Source: Candidatus Zixiibacteriota bacterium
GTDB taxonomy: Bacteria; Zixibacteria; MSB-5A5; GN15; FEB-12
DNA: 9,521 nt
Direction: 5' to 3'
NCBI GenBank assembly: GCA_003641345.1
Contig: QNAD01000050.1
Coordinates: 1-9,521, forward strand
Positions 1-7,057 of this stretch are shown here, piece by piece. Under the pieces are notes generated by a model. It had not been told where the DNA came from. It searched no databases and saw nothing but the letters and a program-made list of their open reading frames with translations. Position numbers and translations under genes: made by a program. Position 1 is the first letter of the stretch. Every line of letters starts with the position of its first letter.

Positions 1-1134
1 CAAACGCCCCATCATCAGTTCCTGTCGTCCAAGACGAAGCATCCGACTTGTCGTAGATTCCAGACCCAAAGTTATTTGCCCTTTGATTTGTGCTTTTATC
101 AAATCAAGTTTACTGTTAGTCAGACGATTTTTTTTCATCCGCAAACACTCTTTTAGTAAAATATCCAAAGCAAGTTTCAAATTATTTCTGTCGGTTCCAA
201 GATATGCCCCGAAAATTCCAGTATCACGATAAACATCGTTGAATGAAAAAACCGAATAAGCTAATCCTTTTTGTTCGCGGATTTTCTGAAACAAAACCGA
301 TGACATTCCTCCACCAAGATAAGTACTTAAAGCAATCGACGCCATACGGTTTTTATCGGAATAGGATACTCCGGGAAATCCGATAGCTAAATGGGTTTGA
401 TTATTATCAAGTTGTTCGATGATTTTTTTCTTGGTTTCATTTCTGGTCGGCGACATAGCTTCAATAGCTTTGCCACTCTCAAAACTAAAATATTTTCTCA
501 CCTTCTTCAAAAACTTATCATGATTAATCGCACCAGTAGCAACAATTACAATTGAGCCGGTTCTATAATTACTCTTCAAATAATTAACAATGTTTTTTCG
601 TGACATATTTTTGATTGTTTCAACCGACCCCATAATAGGCGTTCCCAAAGGGTCATCGTCCCAATAAGTTTTGGCAAAAATATCATGTATTTGATCCGAT
701 GGATTATCTACTGATTCTTTAATCTCTTCAATTATAACCATCTTTTCCCGTTTGATATTTGTTGGAGTCATGGTTGCATGGCAAGTTATATCAGAGAGAA
801 CATCTAAAGCAGTATCAATATATTCATCGAGCACACGAGCAGTAAAGCAGGTTTGCTCCCTTGATGTAAAAGCATTGAGATTACCACCGATTGACTCTAA
901 GTCCGAGGCAATCTGTTTGGCTGTTCGGCGTTTGGTGCCTTTGAAAACCATGTGTTCAATTAAATGAGAAACGCCTTTGAGTTTGTCGGTTTCATGCCTG
1001 GAACCAACATCAACCCACACTCCCATAGAAACAGAACGGACTGAGGGTATTGTTTCAGTTATAACCCTCAATCCATTTCTTAAAGTTGTTTTTCGGATAT
1101 CACCGCTACCAAAGTTTTGTTTGGAATTTATCAT
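1..1134 (-). CDS. M16 family zinc metallopeptidase (processing-peptidase-like), C-terminus cut
   Basis: The first 378 codons of an M16B-type peptidase; the frame is open to the left edge, and about 40 residues are probably missing compared with the usual 410-430. The inverted zinc motif HxxEH is HLIEH (57-61) in the context SHLIEHMVFKGT. The third metal ligand is likely Glu137 in VIIEEIKE, at the expected distance. The inactive second-half domain has YLGGGMSSVLFQKIREQKG and LAYSVFSF, typical of processing-peptidase-like and YmxG/MlpA-like proteins. There is no signal peptide: the N-terminus MINSKQNFGSGDIRKTTL is polar, so a cytoplasmic enzyme is likely. The ATG at 1134 follows an in-frame TAG (1143-1141) and a weak AGG 5 bases upstream. 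An M16 gene directly after pnp is common in bacteria; substrates are unknown. Confidence 0.93.
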   Translation of the reverse strand, partial: MINSKQNFGSGDIRKTTLRNGLRVITETIPSVRSVSMGVWVDVGSRHETDKLKGVSHLIEHMVFKGTKRRTAKQIASDLESIGGNLNAFTSREQTCFTARVLDEYIDTALDVLSDITCHATMTPTNIKREKMVIIEEIKESVDNPSDQIHDIFAKTYWDDDPLGTPIMGSVETIKNMSRKNIVNYLKSNYRTGSIVIVATGAINHDKFLKKVRKYFSFESGKAIEAMSPTRNETKKKIIEQLDNNQTHLAIGFPGVSYSDKNRMASIALSTYLGGGMSSVLFQKIREQKGLAYSVFSFNDVYRDTGIFGAYLGTDRNNLKLALDILLKECLRMKKNRLTNSKLDLIKAQIKGQITLGLESTTSRMLRLGRQELMMGRL

Positions 1135-1152
1135 ACCAGCCTATTGGCGTGA

Positions 1153-3258
1153 TTACTCCTTATTATCTTTGTCCGGCTTTGGGAGCAAAGCTTTACGGGA
1201 AAGCCTTATTCTTCCATCCGGTTCAACAGATATAACTTTGACATCTACTTTATCTCCGAGCTTAACAATATCTTCAACACGGTTAACACGGTGATGTGCC
1301 ATCTCGGAAATATGCATATATCCATCAGAAGATTTAGTCAATTCAACAATTGCTCCAGAAGCGACAATCCGTCTTACGATACCGTTAAAAGTATTACCGA
1401 CCTCCGGTTCATATGTAATTTCTTCAACTCTTGCTTTAGCTTTAAGTCCGGCTTCGGCATCAACTGACGCTATCAAGACAATACCATCATCATTGATATC
1501 AATCTTAGCTCCGGTCTCTTCAACAATAGACCTAATCATTTTACCGCCAGGTCCAATAACCTCACCAATTTTAGATGGATTAATTTTAATGGTAATAATT
1601 CTTGGGGCATAAGTTGAAAGGTCATCGCGATGTTTGGAGATTGTGTCATTCATTTTACCGAGAATATGTTTACGTGCTTTATTAGCATTAGCTAAAGCAT
1701 TACGCATAGTTTCGATTTCCAGTCCGGTAATCTTAATGTCCATTTGAATTGCAGTAATACCTTCTGAAGTTCCGGTAACTTTGAAATCCATATCTCCAAA
1801 ATGATCTTCGTCTCCTAAGATGTCAGTCAAAATTACAATGTCATCATTTTCTTTGATAAGCCCCATTGCAATTCCGGCAACCGCCGATTTAATCGGCACA
1901 CCGGCATCCATCAAAGCAAGCGAACCGCCACAGACAGAAGCCATCGATGAAGAACCGTTTGATTCCATAATATCAGAGACTATTCTAAGTGTGTAAGGAA
2001 AACCTTCTTCGTTAGGAATAACGGGGAATAAAGCCCTTTCAGCTAAAGCACCATGACCAATTTCACGGCGACTGGTACCTCTCATAGGTTTTGCTTCACC
2101 GGTACAGAAAGGCGGAAAATTGTAATGCAATATATAGCTCTTAGTAGATTCGCCTTCAAGTTCATCCAATCGTTGCTCATCAATTTTGGTACCAAGTGTG
2201 ATTGCAACCAAAGATTGTGTTTGCCCTCGGGTAAAAACTGCTGACCCATGTGCTCTTGGCAAAAATCCGATTTCACAAGTAATGTCACGAATCTCATCTG
2301 GTTGTCTGCCATCAATACGTTTTTTTTCTTTAACAACCATGCCTCGCATTGAATCAGAATCAAGATCATGGATAACTGTTTTGATGTCCTTATCACTTTC
2401 CGGAAATTCTTCAGCTAAAGCCTCAATAATTTCTTCGGTAAGCTTACTTTTACTCTCATTGCGAGTCTCTTTATCAGCAACATGGTTATACTCATCCAGA
2501 CGACCGCCGACAATTTCTTTAACTTTGTTTGATAAATCTTCATCAATCGCTACTGGTGTATAAACGAATTTTTCTTTTCCGCAAAGAGCTTTTAATTCAT
2601 CAATTTTTTCAACAATCAATTTAATATGATCATGACCAAATTGTAATGCTTCAATCATTTCATCTTCGGGAATTTCACGTCCACCACCTTCAACCATAGC
2701 AATAGCATCAGCAGATCCAGCCATAGTAACGTATATGTCACACTCTTCTAATTGTTCAAAAGTCGGATTGATAATCAATTGTCCGTCAAGTCTTCCTACT
2801 CTGACCCCGGCAACAGTTTTTTCAATTGGAACATCTGAAATAGCAATAGCACAGGCAGTACCGCACAAGGCTAAAACATCGGTATCATTTTCACGATCAT
2901 GCGAGATGACAAAATTGATGCATTGTGTTTCCCCTTTAAAATCTTTTGGAAACAATGGGCGAATAGGCCTATCGATAAGTCTTGCTGATAATATTTCTTT
3001 TTCGGAAGGTCTTGCTTCACGTTTAAAGAATCCACCCGGAATTTTACCCGCAGAATAATATTTTTCGCGATATTCAACTGTCAGAGGGAAAAAGTCAAAT
3101 CCTAATCTGGGCTCTTTTTGAGCACAAACTGTAGATAATACCATTGAATCACCATAACGAACAGTAACCGCACCATTAGCTTGTTTGGCTAACCTTCCGG
3201 TTTCAATAGTTAAGGTTTTGCCTCCTAATTCGAGCTCTACTTTATGTATCTTATTAAT
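1153..3258 (-). CDS. pnp: Polyribonucleotide nucleotidyltransferase (PNPase), proposed ATT start
   Basis: A homotrimeric phosphorolytic 3'-5' exoribonuclease, a core RNA-decay enzyme. From ATT 3258 the product is 701 residues, close to E. coli (711) and B. subtilis (705). Residues are numbered from ATT. The first RNase PH core begins IHKVELELGGKTLTIETG and includes FFKREARPSEKEIL (77-90) and RLIDRPIRPLF (93-103). An all-helical linker is next. The second RNase PH core starts near KRIDGR, with FCTGEAKPMRGTSRREIG and the active-site GDEDHFGDMD (482-491). The KH domain has GPGG (569-572). The S1 domain spans about 620-690. Starting at the first ATG (3144) would remove 38 residues, including conserved strands of the first core, and that ATG has no Shine-Dalgarno sequence. 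The upstream codons give a continuous PNPase-like N-terminus, so this is not a frameshift. The downstream protease starts 18 bases after the stop. Confidence 0.95.
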   Translation of the reverse strand: MNKIHKVELELGGKTLTIETGRLAKQANGAVTVRYGDSMVLSTVCAQKEPRLGFDFFPLTVEYREKYYSAGKIPGGFFKREARPSEKEILSARLIDRPIRPLFPKDFKGETQCINFVISHDRENDTDVLALCGTACAIAISDVPIEKTVAGVRVGRLDGQLIINPTFEQLEECDIYVTMAGSADAIAMVEGGGREIPEDEMIEALQFGHDHIKLIVEKIDELKALCGKEKFVYTPVAIDEDLSNKVKEIVGGRLDEYNHVADKETRNESKSKLTEEIIEALAEEFPESDKDIKTVIHDLDSDSMRGMVVKEKKRIDGRQPDEIRDITCEIGFLPRAHGSAVFTRGQTQSLVAITLGTKIDEQRLDELEGESTKSYILHYNFPPFCTGEAKPMRGTSRREIGHGALAERALFPVIPNEEGFPYTLRIVSDIMESNGSSSMASVCGGSLALMDAGVPIKSAVAGIAMGLIKENDDIVILTDILGDEDHFGDMDFKVTGTSEGITAIQMDIKITGLEIETMRNALANANKARKHILGKMNDTISKHRDDLSTYAPRIITIKINPSKIGEVIGPGGKMIRSIVEETGAKIDINDDGIVLIASVDAEAGLKAKARVEEITYEPEVGNTFNGIVRRIVASGAIVELTKSSDGYMHISEMAHHRVNRVEDIVKLGDKVDVKVISVEPDGRIRLSRKALLPKPDKDNKE

Positions 3259-3269
3259 AATATACTCCT
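3258..3269 (-). promoter_or_regulatory. pnp ribosome-binding site (AGGAG) preceding a proposed ATT start
   Basis: AGGAG at 3269-3265 is followed by the 6-base spacer TATATT, immediately before the ATT at 3258-3256. An in-frame TAG at 3270-3268 overlaps the Shine-Dalgarno sequence and blocks any start further upstream. Between that stop and the ATG at 3144 the frame holds no ATG, GTG or TTG. Near-cognate options are ATT 3261 (spacing 3, too close), ATT 3258 (spacing 6) and ATA 3249 (spacing 15). Confidence 0.7.
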
Positions 3270-3276
3270 AACCGAA

Positions 3277-3546
3277 TTAACGACGTAATCCGAGTTCTCC
3301 TAATAATTGACGATAGCTATCGATATCCGTACGCATAATATAATCTAACAAGCGACGTCTTTTACCGACCAATTTCAACAACCCTAATCTGGTGTGGAAA
3401 TCTTTTTTGTGTTCTTTCATATGCCCGGTTAAGTGATTTATCCGAGCAGTTAACAGAGCGATTTGGACTTCCGGGGTTCCGGTGTCCGTCTCGTGCAGTT
3501 GATGATTAGCAATAATTTGAGCTTTTTGCTCCTTGCCAATTCCCAT
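3277..3546 (-). CDS. rpsO: 30S ribosomal protein S15
   Basis: An 89-residue primary 16S rRNA-binding protein of the central domain (helices 20-22) that also forms bridge contacts with 50S. The family pattern is unbroken: KEQKAQII at the N-terminus, [11 protein letters not shown] (23-33), then [14 protein letters not shown] (46-59) and [10 protein letters not shown] (60-69), ending ELGLRR. The rRNA-contacting His and Asp of the E. coli protein (H41 and D48 in mature numbering) are kept; the contacting Ser is Thr here (residue 52 counting Met), a conservative change. The length equals the family norm. The ATG has a strong ribosome-binding site. The gene overlaps ribF by 41 bases at its 5' end. 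Its TAA is 18 bases before the proposed pnp start, the conserved rpsO-pnp pairing but with almost no spacer. Confidence 0.98.
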   Translation of the reverse strand: MGIGKEQKAQIIANHQLHETDTGTPEVQIALLTARINHLTGHMKEHKKDFHTRLGLLKLVGKRRRLLDYIMRTDIDSYRQLLGELGLRR

Positions 3547-4486
3547 TCTCTTTCTCCTTTTTAATTATTTCTTTAATATTATTTTCATCTTTTACAAGTT
3601 GTTCAATCAATTCATCTTTAGAATCAAATTTCATATTTTCTCTCACAAAGTGAGTTGGATAAACTGTTATTTCCTCATCATAAATATCTCGGTCAAAATT
3701 AAACAAATGAGCTTCAACCGAAATTTTCTTCTCGGGATTGAAATGGTTACGACCAATAAACATCATGCCTTCTTCCAGGTCGCTCCCAATCCAAACCTTG
3801 CAAGCATAAACACCTTCTGGCGGCAACAGTTTCCTGTTATTATAGTTCAAGTTAGCCGTTGGATAGCCCAGTTTGCGACCGAGACCAATCCCACGTTCAA
3901 CAATCCCATAAATAGCATAATCATGCCCTAAAAGATCAATTGCATTAAAAAATTGATTCTTGAGCATTTCTTTTCTAATACGTGACGATGATACCGGTTT
4001 CTCATCAACCAATACCGGCTCAATTACATCGACCCCAAAACTAAATAATTTTCCTGATTTTGTCAATTGTTCAATGCTACCTTTTCTATCTTTTCCAAGA
4101 GCATGGTCGTAGCCAACTACAAGCTGAACAATCCCAATTTTGTCAACTAAGATATTTTTAACAAATTCTTCATAACTTAAATCTTTCAAAGTTTCATCAA
4201 AAGTCAAAATAAGAACGTCTCCGGAAAAGAAATCCGGTATAAATTTCCCTTTTTCCTCGATTGTAGTAAGCAATAACGGTATTTCCGATGGAGAAACCAA
4301 TACTCTAGGATGAGGATGAAAAGTAATCAAAAGCGGAGTAGCATTCATCTCTTTTGCTTTTTCAGCAAGTTTACTCAGAATTTTCTGGTGTCCTCGATGA
4401 ATTCCATCAAAAGTTCCAATTGTAGCTACAACCGGTTTACTCGTTTTAGAGTAATTATCAAGCCCTTTAATAAATTTATTGTTCAA
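3506..4486 (-). CDS. ribF: Bifunctional riboflavin kinase / FMN adenylyltransferase RibF
   Basis: This 326-residue enzyme phosphorylates riboflavin to FMN and adenylates FMN to FAD. The N-terminal nucleotidyltransferase domain carries [10 protein letters not shown] (24-33), the [12 protein letters not shown] loop (125-136) and SSSRIR (166-171). The kinase domain starts near 186 and has [13 protein letters not shown] (201-213), PPEGVYA (222-228) and the presumed catalytic Glu258 in SVEAHLF. The conserved NIGTRPT-type segment is replaced by [12 protein letters not shown] (243-254), and DLYG is DIYD. The start is TTG 4486, with AGGG at 4497-4494 and a 7-base spacer. The next ATG would delete the GTFDG motif. 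The last 13 or so residues (from about NWQGAK) are encoded by DNA that also encodes the start of rpsO, a 41-base overlap in another frame. The ribosome-binding site of rpsO is inside this gene. Confidence 0.95.
   Translation of the reverse strand: MNNKFIKGLDNYSKTSKPVVATIGTFDGIHRGHQKILSKLAEKAKEMNATPLLITFHPHPRVLVSPSEIPLLLTTIEEKGKFIPDFFSGDVLILTFDETLKDLSYEEFVKNILVDKIGIVQLVVGYDHALGKDRKGSIEQLTKSGKLFSFGVDVIEPVLVDEKPVSSSRIRKEMLKNQFFNAIDLLGHDYAIYGIVERGIGLGRKLGYPTANLNYNNRKLLPPEGVYACKVWIGSDLEEGMMFIGRNHFNPEKKISVEAHLFNFDRDIYDEEITVYPTHFVRENMKFDSKDELIEQLVKDENNIKEIIKKEKENGNWQGAKSSNYC
3546..3559 (-). promoter_or_regulatory. rpsO ribosome-binding site inside ribF
   Basis: AAGGAG at 3559-3554 with a 7-base spacer before the rpsO ATG at 3546. 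It lies entirely within the ribF coding region, so ribosomes finishing ribF traverse the S15 start site. The surrounding RNA is very A-rich and shows no evident hairpin. The pseudoknot leader that lets S15 repress its own mRNA in E. coli is not recognisable here. Confidence 0.75.
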
Positions 4487-5439
4487 TTTAAAACCCTGAT
4501 ATATCTAAAAAAATCATCATTATTAACGTTATTATTCCAATCATGAGAATCAAGCAAAGATTCCCCAATTGCTAAGACTTCGCCGGATTGTATCTTTAGG
4601 ATAACTTTATCTCCTAATTCAAAATCTCCTTCAAATCCAATAATCCCCGAAGATACCAATTTTTGCCCCTGAAAGACCTTTTTCTTAATGTCATCAGAGA
4701 CAATAATTGAACTATACGAAAGAACCTGTTGGAAGTTGAGCAGTTTATTTTCAAGAGAATTATTTTCTTCAAGATTACTTATTTCATCAATTGTCAAAGC
4801 ATTTTCTAATCTAAAATCAGCTACCTGAGTTCTTTTCAACTTAGAAAGATAAGCACCACACCCCAGAGTTTGGCCAATATCATGAGCTATTGACCTTATA
4901 TAAGTACCTTTAGAACAACTTATTTCTAAACTTAGCTCAGGTTTGCTGTAATCAATAAATTTTAATTCATTTATGGTTACTTCTCTTTGGGGAAGTTCGA
5001 TGTTTTCATTATTTCTGGCAGACTCATACAATCTTTTACCATTTACATGTACAGCAGAAAAATGAGGCACAGTTTGAGTAATTTTACCTCTAAATTTATT
5101 CAATAGTGAATCCAATTCTATTTTATCAATATCAGGAATTTGATTACCCTGACTGTTTTCATCTATGCCTTCACTATCATAAGTTTTTGATTCTTTTCCC
5201 AAAGTAATAACAGCTCGATATGTTTTATCATACCCTGTGATAAATTGAGCAATCTTGGTTGAACGTCCTAAACATAAAACCAAAAGACCTTCAGCCAATG
5301 GGTCCAATGTACCGGTATGACCAACTTTTGAAGTCGAAGTAATTTTTCTTATTTGCTGAATCACGTCATGGCTTGAAAAGCCTATTGGTTTATCTACCAA
5401 TAAGATACCATTATATTTTTGTTCGGTACGTTTACCCAA
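4483..5439 (-). CDS. truB: tRNA pseudouridine(55) synthase TruB
   Basis: Converts U55 in the T-loop of most tRNAs to pseudouridine and acts as a tRNA-folding chaperone. With the chosen start it is 318 residues, the usual size. Signatures are NGILLVDKPIGFSSHD near the N-terminus and KVGHTGTLDPLAEGLL, with catalytic Asp46. KTYRAVITLG and SCSKGTYIRSIAHDIG are further TruB motifs. The C-terminal part from about residue 245 is the TruB-specific, PUA-like RNA-binding region. No ATG precedes the catalytic core. TTG 5439 is preferred because GAGG (5449-5446) lies 6 bases before it; TTG 5451, four codons upstream, lacks such a site. The gene overlaps the preceding phosphoesterase by 8 bases. Its TGA stop overlaps the ribF TTG start as TTGA. 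Confidence 0.96.
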   Translation of the reverse strand: MGKRTEQKYNGILLVDKPIGFSSHDVIQQIRKITSTSKVGHTGTLDPLAEGLLVLCLGRSTKIAQFITGYDKTYRAVITLGKESKTYDSEGIDENSQGNQIPDIDKIELDSLLNKFRGKITQTVPHFSAVHVNGKRLYESARNNENIELPQREVTINELKFIDYSKPELSLEISCSKGTYIRSIAHDIGQTLGCGAYLSKLKRTQVADFRLENALTIDEISNLEENNSLENKLLNFQQVLSYSSIIVSDDIKKKVFQGQKLVSSGIIGFEGDFELGDKVILKIQSGEVLAIGESLLDSHDWNNNVNNDDFFRYIRVLN

Positions 5440-6421
5440 GTAATTCCTCAAAAGTTTTAATCAGCTTCTCTTTTGTCTCGGATAATGACAAATCAATACT
5501 ACACCCAGCAGCATTTTTATGACCGCCCCCCCCATATTTGGAAGCAATTTCAGCAACATCTAAATCATTTTTTGATCTAAATGAAACTTTTGTCTGATGG
5601 TCATTGACTTCTTTAAGAAAGACACCAATTTTAACACCTTTACCAAACATAGTAAAATCAACTAAACCCTCAGCATCTGATTTCTTACTACCTGAATCAG
5701 CAACCATTTTCCTATTCAAAGTCATAATACAAAGTTTGTTGTCATACATATATTCAACAGAATTAAGAACTTTACCTGTTAGAACAATTGCCGCAGGTTC
5801 CATTTCATAATAAATCATATCAGTAATTTTTCTTGGGTCTGCCCCAAAATCAATTAGTCGGGATGCAACCTGTAATGTTCTTGACGATGTTGAGGTAAAC
5901 CGAAATCTTCCGGTATCAGTTAAAATGGCAACATAAAGATATTCGGCAATCTCTTTTGAGAGCTGAAAATCAATATATTCAAAATACTCATAGAGCATTT
6001 CACCAACAGATGACTTGGAACTGTCCACCCAGTTAAAATCACCTTTTATTTTATTATCACGGTGGTGATCTATATTGATTATCTTACAATTATCCAGAAT
6101 ATATTTTGCCGGTCCGTTGATTCTATTCTGATTAGGACATTCCAGCAAAATTGCAGTATCAATTTTTAATTCATTTTCATCATATTTATCCGGAATTTCA
6201 TCAATACCTTTAAGAAAACTATATTTTTGCGGAATTTCATCAGTTATAATCGGGTAAACATCTTTCCCTATTTCTTTCAAAAATGAGGTCATCGCTAACA
6301 ATGAGCCTAACGAATCTCCATCCGGGTCAATATGAGCCACGATTAAAACCGATTCAGCTTGTTGAATAAATCGGTTCAATTCTTCCAATATGGTGATATC
6401 GATATTATTCTCTTTTGTCAT
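5432..6421 (-). CDS. nrnA: DHH/DHHA1 phosphoesterase, NrnA-like (oligoribonuclease / pAp phosphatase)
   Basis: A 329-residue DHH-family enzyme. NrnA-type proteins degrade 2-5 nt RNA left by processive exonucleases and often also dephosphorylate 3'-phosphoadenosine 5'-phosphate (pAp). Metal-site motifs are visible: AHIDPDGD (29-36), IDHH (117-120) and LTDTGRFRF (167-175). The DHHA1 domain carries the substrate-binding GGGGHKNAAG (297-306). At motif II the protein reads LLECPN, with Glu94 where many relatives have Asp. The start is uncertain. ATG 6421 gives a family-like N-terminus but has no Shine-Dalgarno sequence. ATG 6433 is possible. TTG 6448 has AAGGG 7 bases upstream, but that run also encodes the conserved RbfA motif EEGIR, so it may be incidental. 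All three overlap the end of rbfA. The stop overlaps the truB start. Whether it acts on nanoRNA, pAp or both cannot be read from sequence. Confidence 0.9.
   Translation of the reverse strand: MTKENNIDITILEELNRFIQQAESVLIVAHIDPDGDSLGSLLAMTSFLKEIGKDVYPIITDEIPQKYSFLKGIDEIPDKYDENELKIDTAILLECPNQNRINGPAKYILDNCKIINIDHHRDNKIKGDFNWVDSSKSSVGEMLYEYFEYIDFQLSKEIAEYLYVAILTDTGRFRFTSTSSRTLQVASRLIDFGADPRKITDMIYYEMEPAAIVLTGKVLNSVEYMYDNKLCIMTLNRKMVADSGSKKSDAEGLVDFTMFGKGVKIGVFLKEVNDHQTKVSFRSKNDLDVAEIASKYGGGGHKNAAGCSIDLSLSETKEKLIKTFEELLG
5526..5533 (-). repeat. G8 homopolymer tract within the DHHA1 glycine motif
   Basis: Eight consecutive C on the plus strand (G on the coding strand) encode part of the GGGGH motif of the NrnA-like enzyme as GGG GGG GGC GGT. 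In this AT-rich window it is the longest run of G or C noticed. Loss or gain of one base would destroy the DHHA1 end of the protein. Any phase-variable behaviour is only a possibility. Confidence 0.7.
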
Positions 6422-6761
6422 TATTGATTTCATGCAATAATTGCTCAATTCTTATCCCTTCTTCTATAGAAGGATCAAATTTAAAAATTATTTCAGGGAT
6501 ATGTCTGATTTTCATCACTTTACCCAAGTAAGCTCTAACATTATTTTTGTGTCTATCCATAAAAGAATATACCGATTCCCGATTAACTTCTTCCCCTAAA
6601 TAAGAGAAATAAACACTGGCATACCTTAAATCTTTTGAAAGTTTGACATAGGTAATCGTAACCATACCTTTAATTTTGTCAGCTAATTCAGTATCAAAAT
6701 ATTCTGAAATATCACGGATCATTTGAGCTTTGACTCTATCAGTACGATTAAAATTTTTCAT
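6405..6761 (-). CDS. rbfA: 30S ribosome-binding factor RbfA
   Basis: A 118-residue single KH-fold protein that binds immature 30S subunits and assists maturation of the 5' end of 16S rRNA. Family features are present. The helix RVKAQMIRDISEYF (about 9-22) precedes the strand pair VTITYVKLSKDLRYASVYFS (34-53). The C-terminal signature RHIPEIIFKFDPS runs from 86 to 98 and is followed by EEGIRIEQLL. The length is typical (E. coli 133). The start is ATG 6761, with GGAG at 6773-6770 and an 8-base spacer, both inside ylxP, and a one-base overlap with the ylxP stop. The 3' end overlaps the following nrnA-like gene by 17 bases or more, depending on that gene's start. Confidence 0.95.
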   Translation of the reverse strand: MKNFNRTDRVKAQMIRDISEYFDTELADKIKGMVTITYVKLSKDLRYASVYFSYLGEEVNRESVYSFMDRHKNNVRAYLGKVMKIRHIPEIIFKFDPSIEEGIRIEQLLHEINNDKRE

Positions 6762-7051
6762 CAGTATCTCTCCGTATGATATTCCAGCACAATTAAATCC
6801 GGATTTGCTTCAATCTTATTTACAACTTTGGCAATCACCTTATCTCCGAAAGAAGATTCATTGGTGACAATAGCAACCCCTAAAGTCGCTGTTCTAAGAA
6901 CATCATTATTATCAACTTCTGAAATTGAAATGTTAAAATTATTCCTTAGACGAGTAATCAATGATTTAAGAATTCGCCTCTTCTCCTTTAATGAGAATAC
7001 CGAAGGAAGTTCTAAACGAATATTCAAAATTACTGTAAGCAATGGTTCCAC
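6761..7051 (-). CDS. ylxP: DUF503 family protein YlxP
   Basis: A 96-residue protein of the DUF503/YlxP family, whose genes commonly sit between infB and rbfA. Family signatures are visible: SLKEKR at residues 20-25, then FNISISEVDNND at 39-50, and the ATLGVAIV strand that follows. The fold is a small alpha/beta ferredoxin-like domain. The biochemical role is not established; a link to 30S ribosome maturation is suggested by gene context and not shown here. The start is GTG at 7051; the ATG four bases upstream is in another frame. No clear Shine-Dalgarno sequence precedes it, so translation probably depends on coupling to infB, which stops 6 bases earlier. The TGA stop shares its A with the rbfA ATG (TGATG), and the rbfA ribosome-binding site lies inside the ylxP C-terminus. 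Confidence 0.92.
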   Translation of the reverse strand: MEPLLTVILNIRLELPSVFSLKEKRRILKSLITRLRNNFNISISEVDNNDVLRTATLGVAIVTNESSFGDKVIAKVVNKIEANPDLIVLEYHTERY

Positions 7052-7057
7052 ACATAA

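Noticed and set aside
1135..1152. Terminator between pnp and the M16 gene
   Set aside because: Only 18 bases, with no stable stem and no T-run on the transcribed strand. The genes are likely co-transcribed.
1153..1160. TAAGGAG at the end of pnp as the ribosome-binding site of the M16 gene
   Set aside because: It lies about 21 bases before ATG 1134, too far, and an in-frame TAG at 1143 excludes an earlier start.
752..1294. Two plus-strand open frames of 71 and 105 residues
   Set aside because: Antisense to the M16 peptidase and the end of pnp, both of which have clear family motifs.
2082..2396. 104-residue minus-strand frame inside pnp
   Set aside because: An out-of-frame shadow of the PNPase coding sequence with no start signal. 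It is only relevant as the frame entered if the A8 tract slipped.
3533..3931. 132-residue open frame on the plus strand, hydrophobic N-terminus
   Set aside because: Fully antisense to ribF. The Phe/Ile/Leu-rich look comes from reading Lys/Asn/Glu-rich coding sequence backwards. No ribosome-binding site or recognisable motif.
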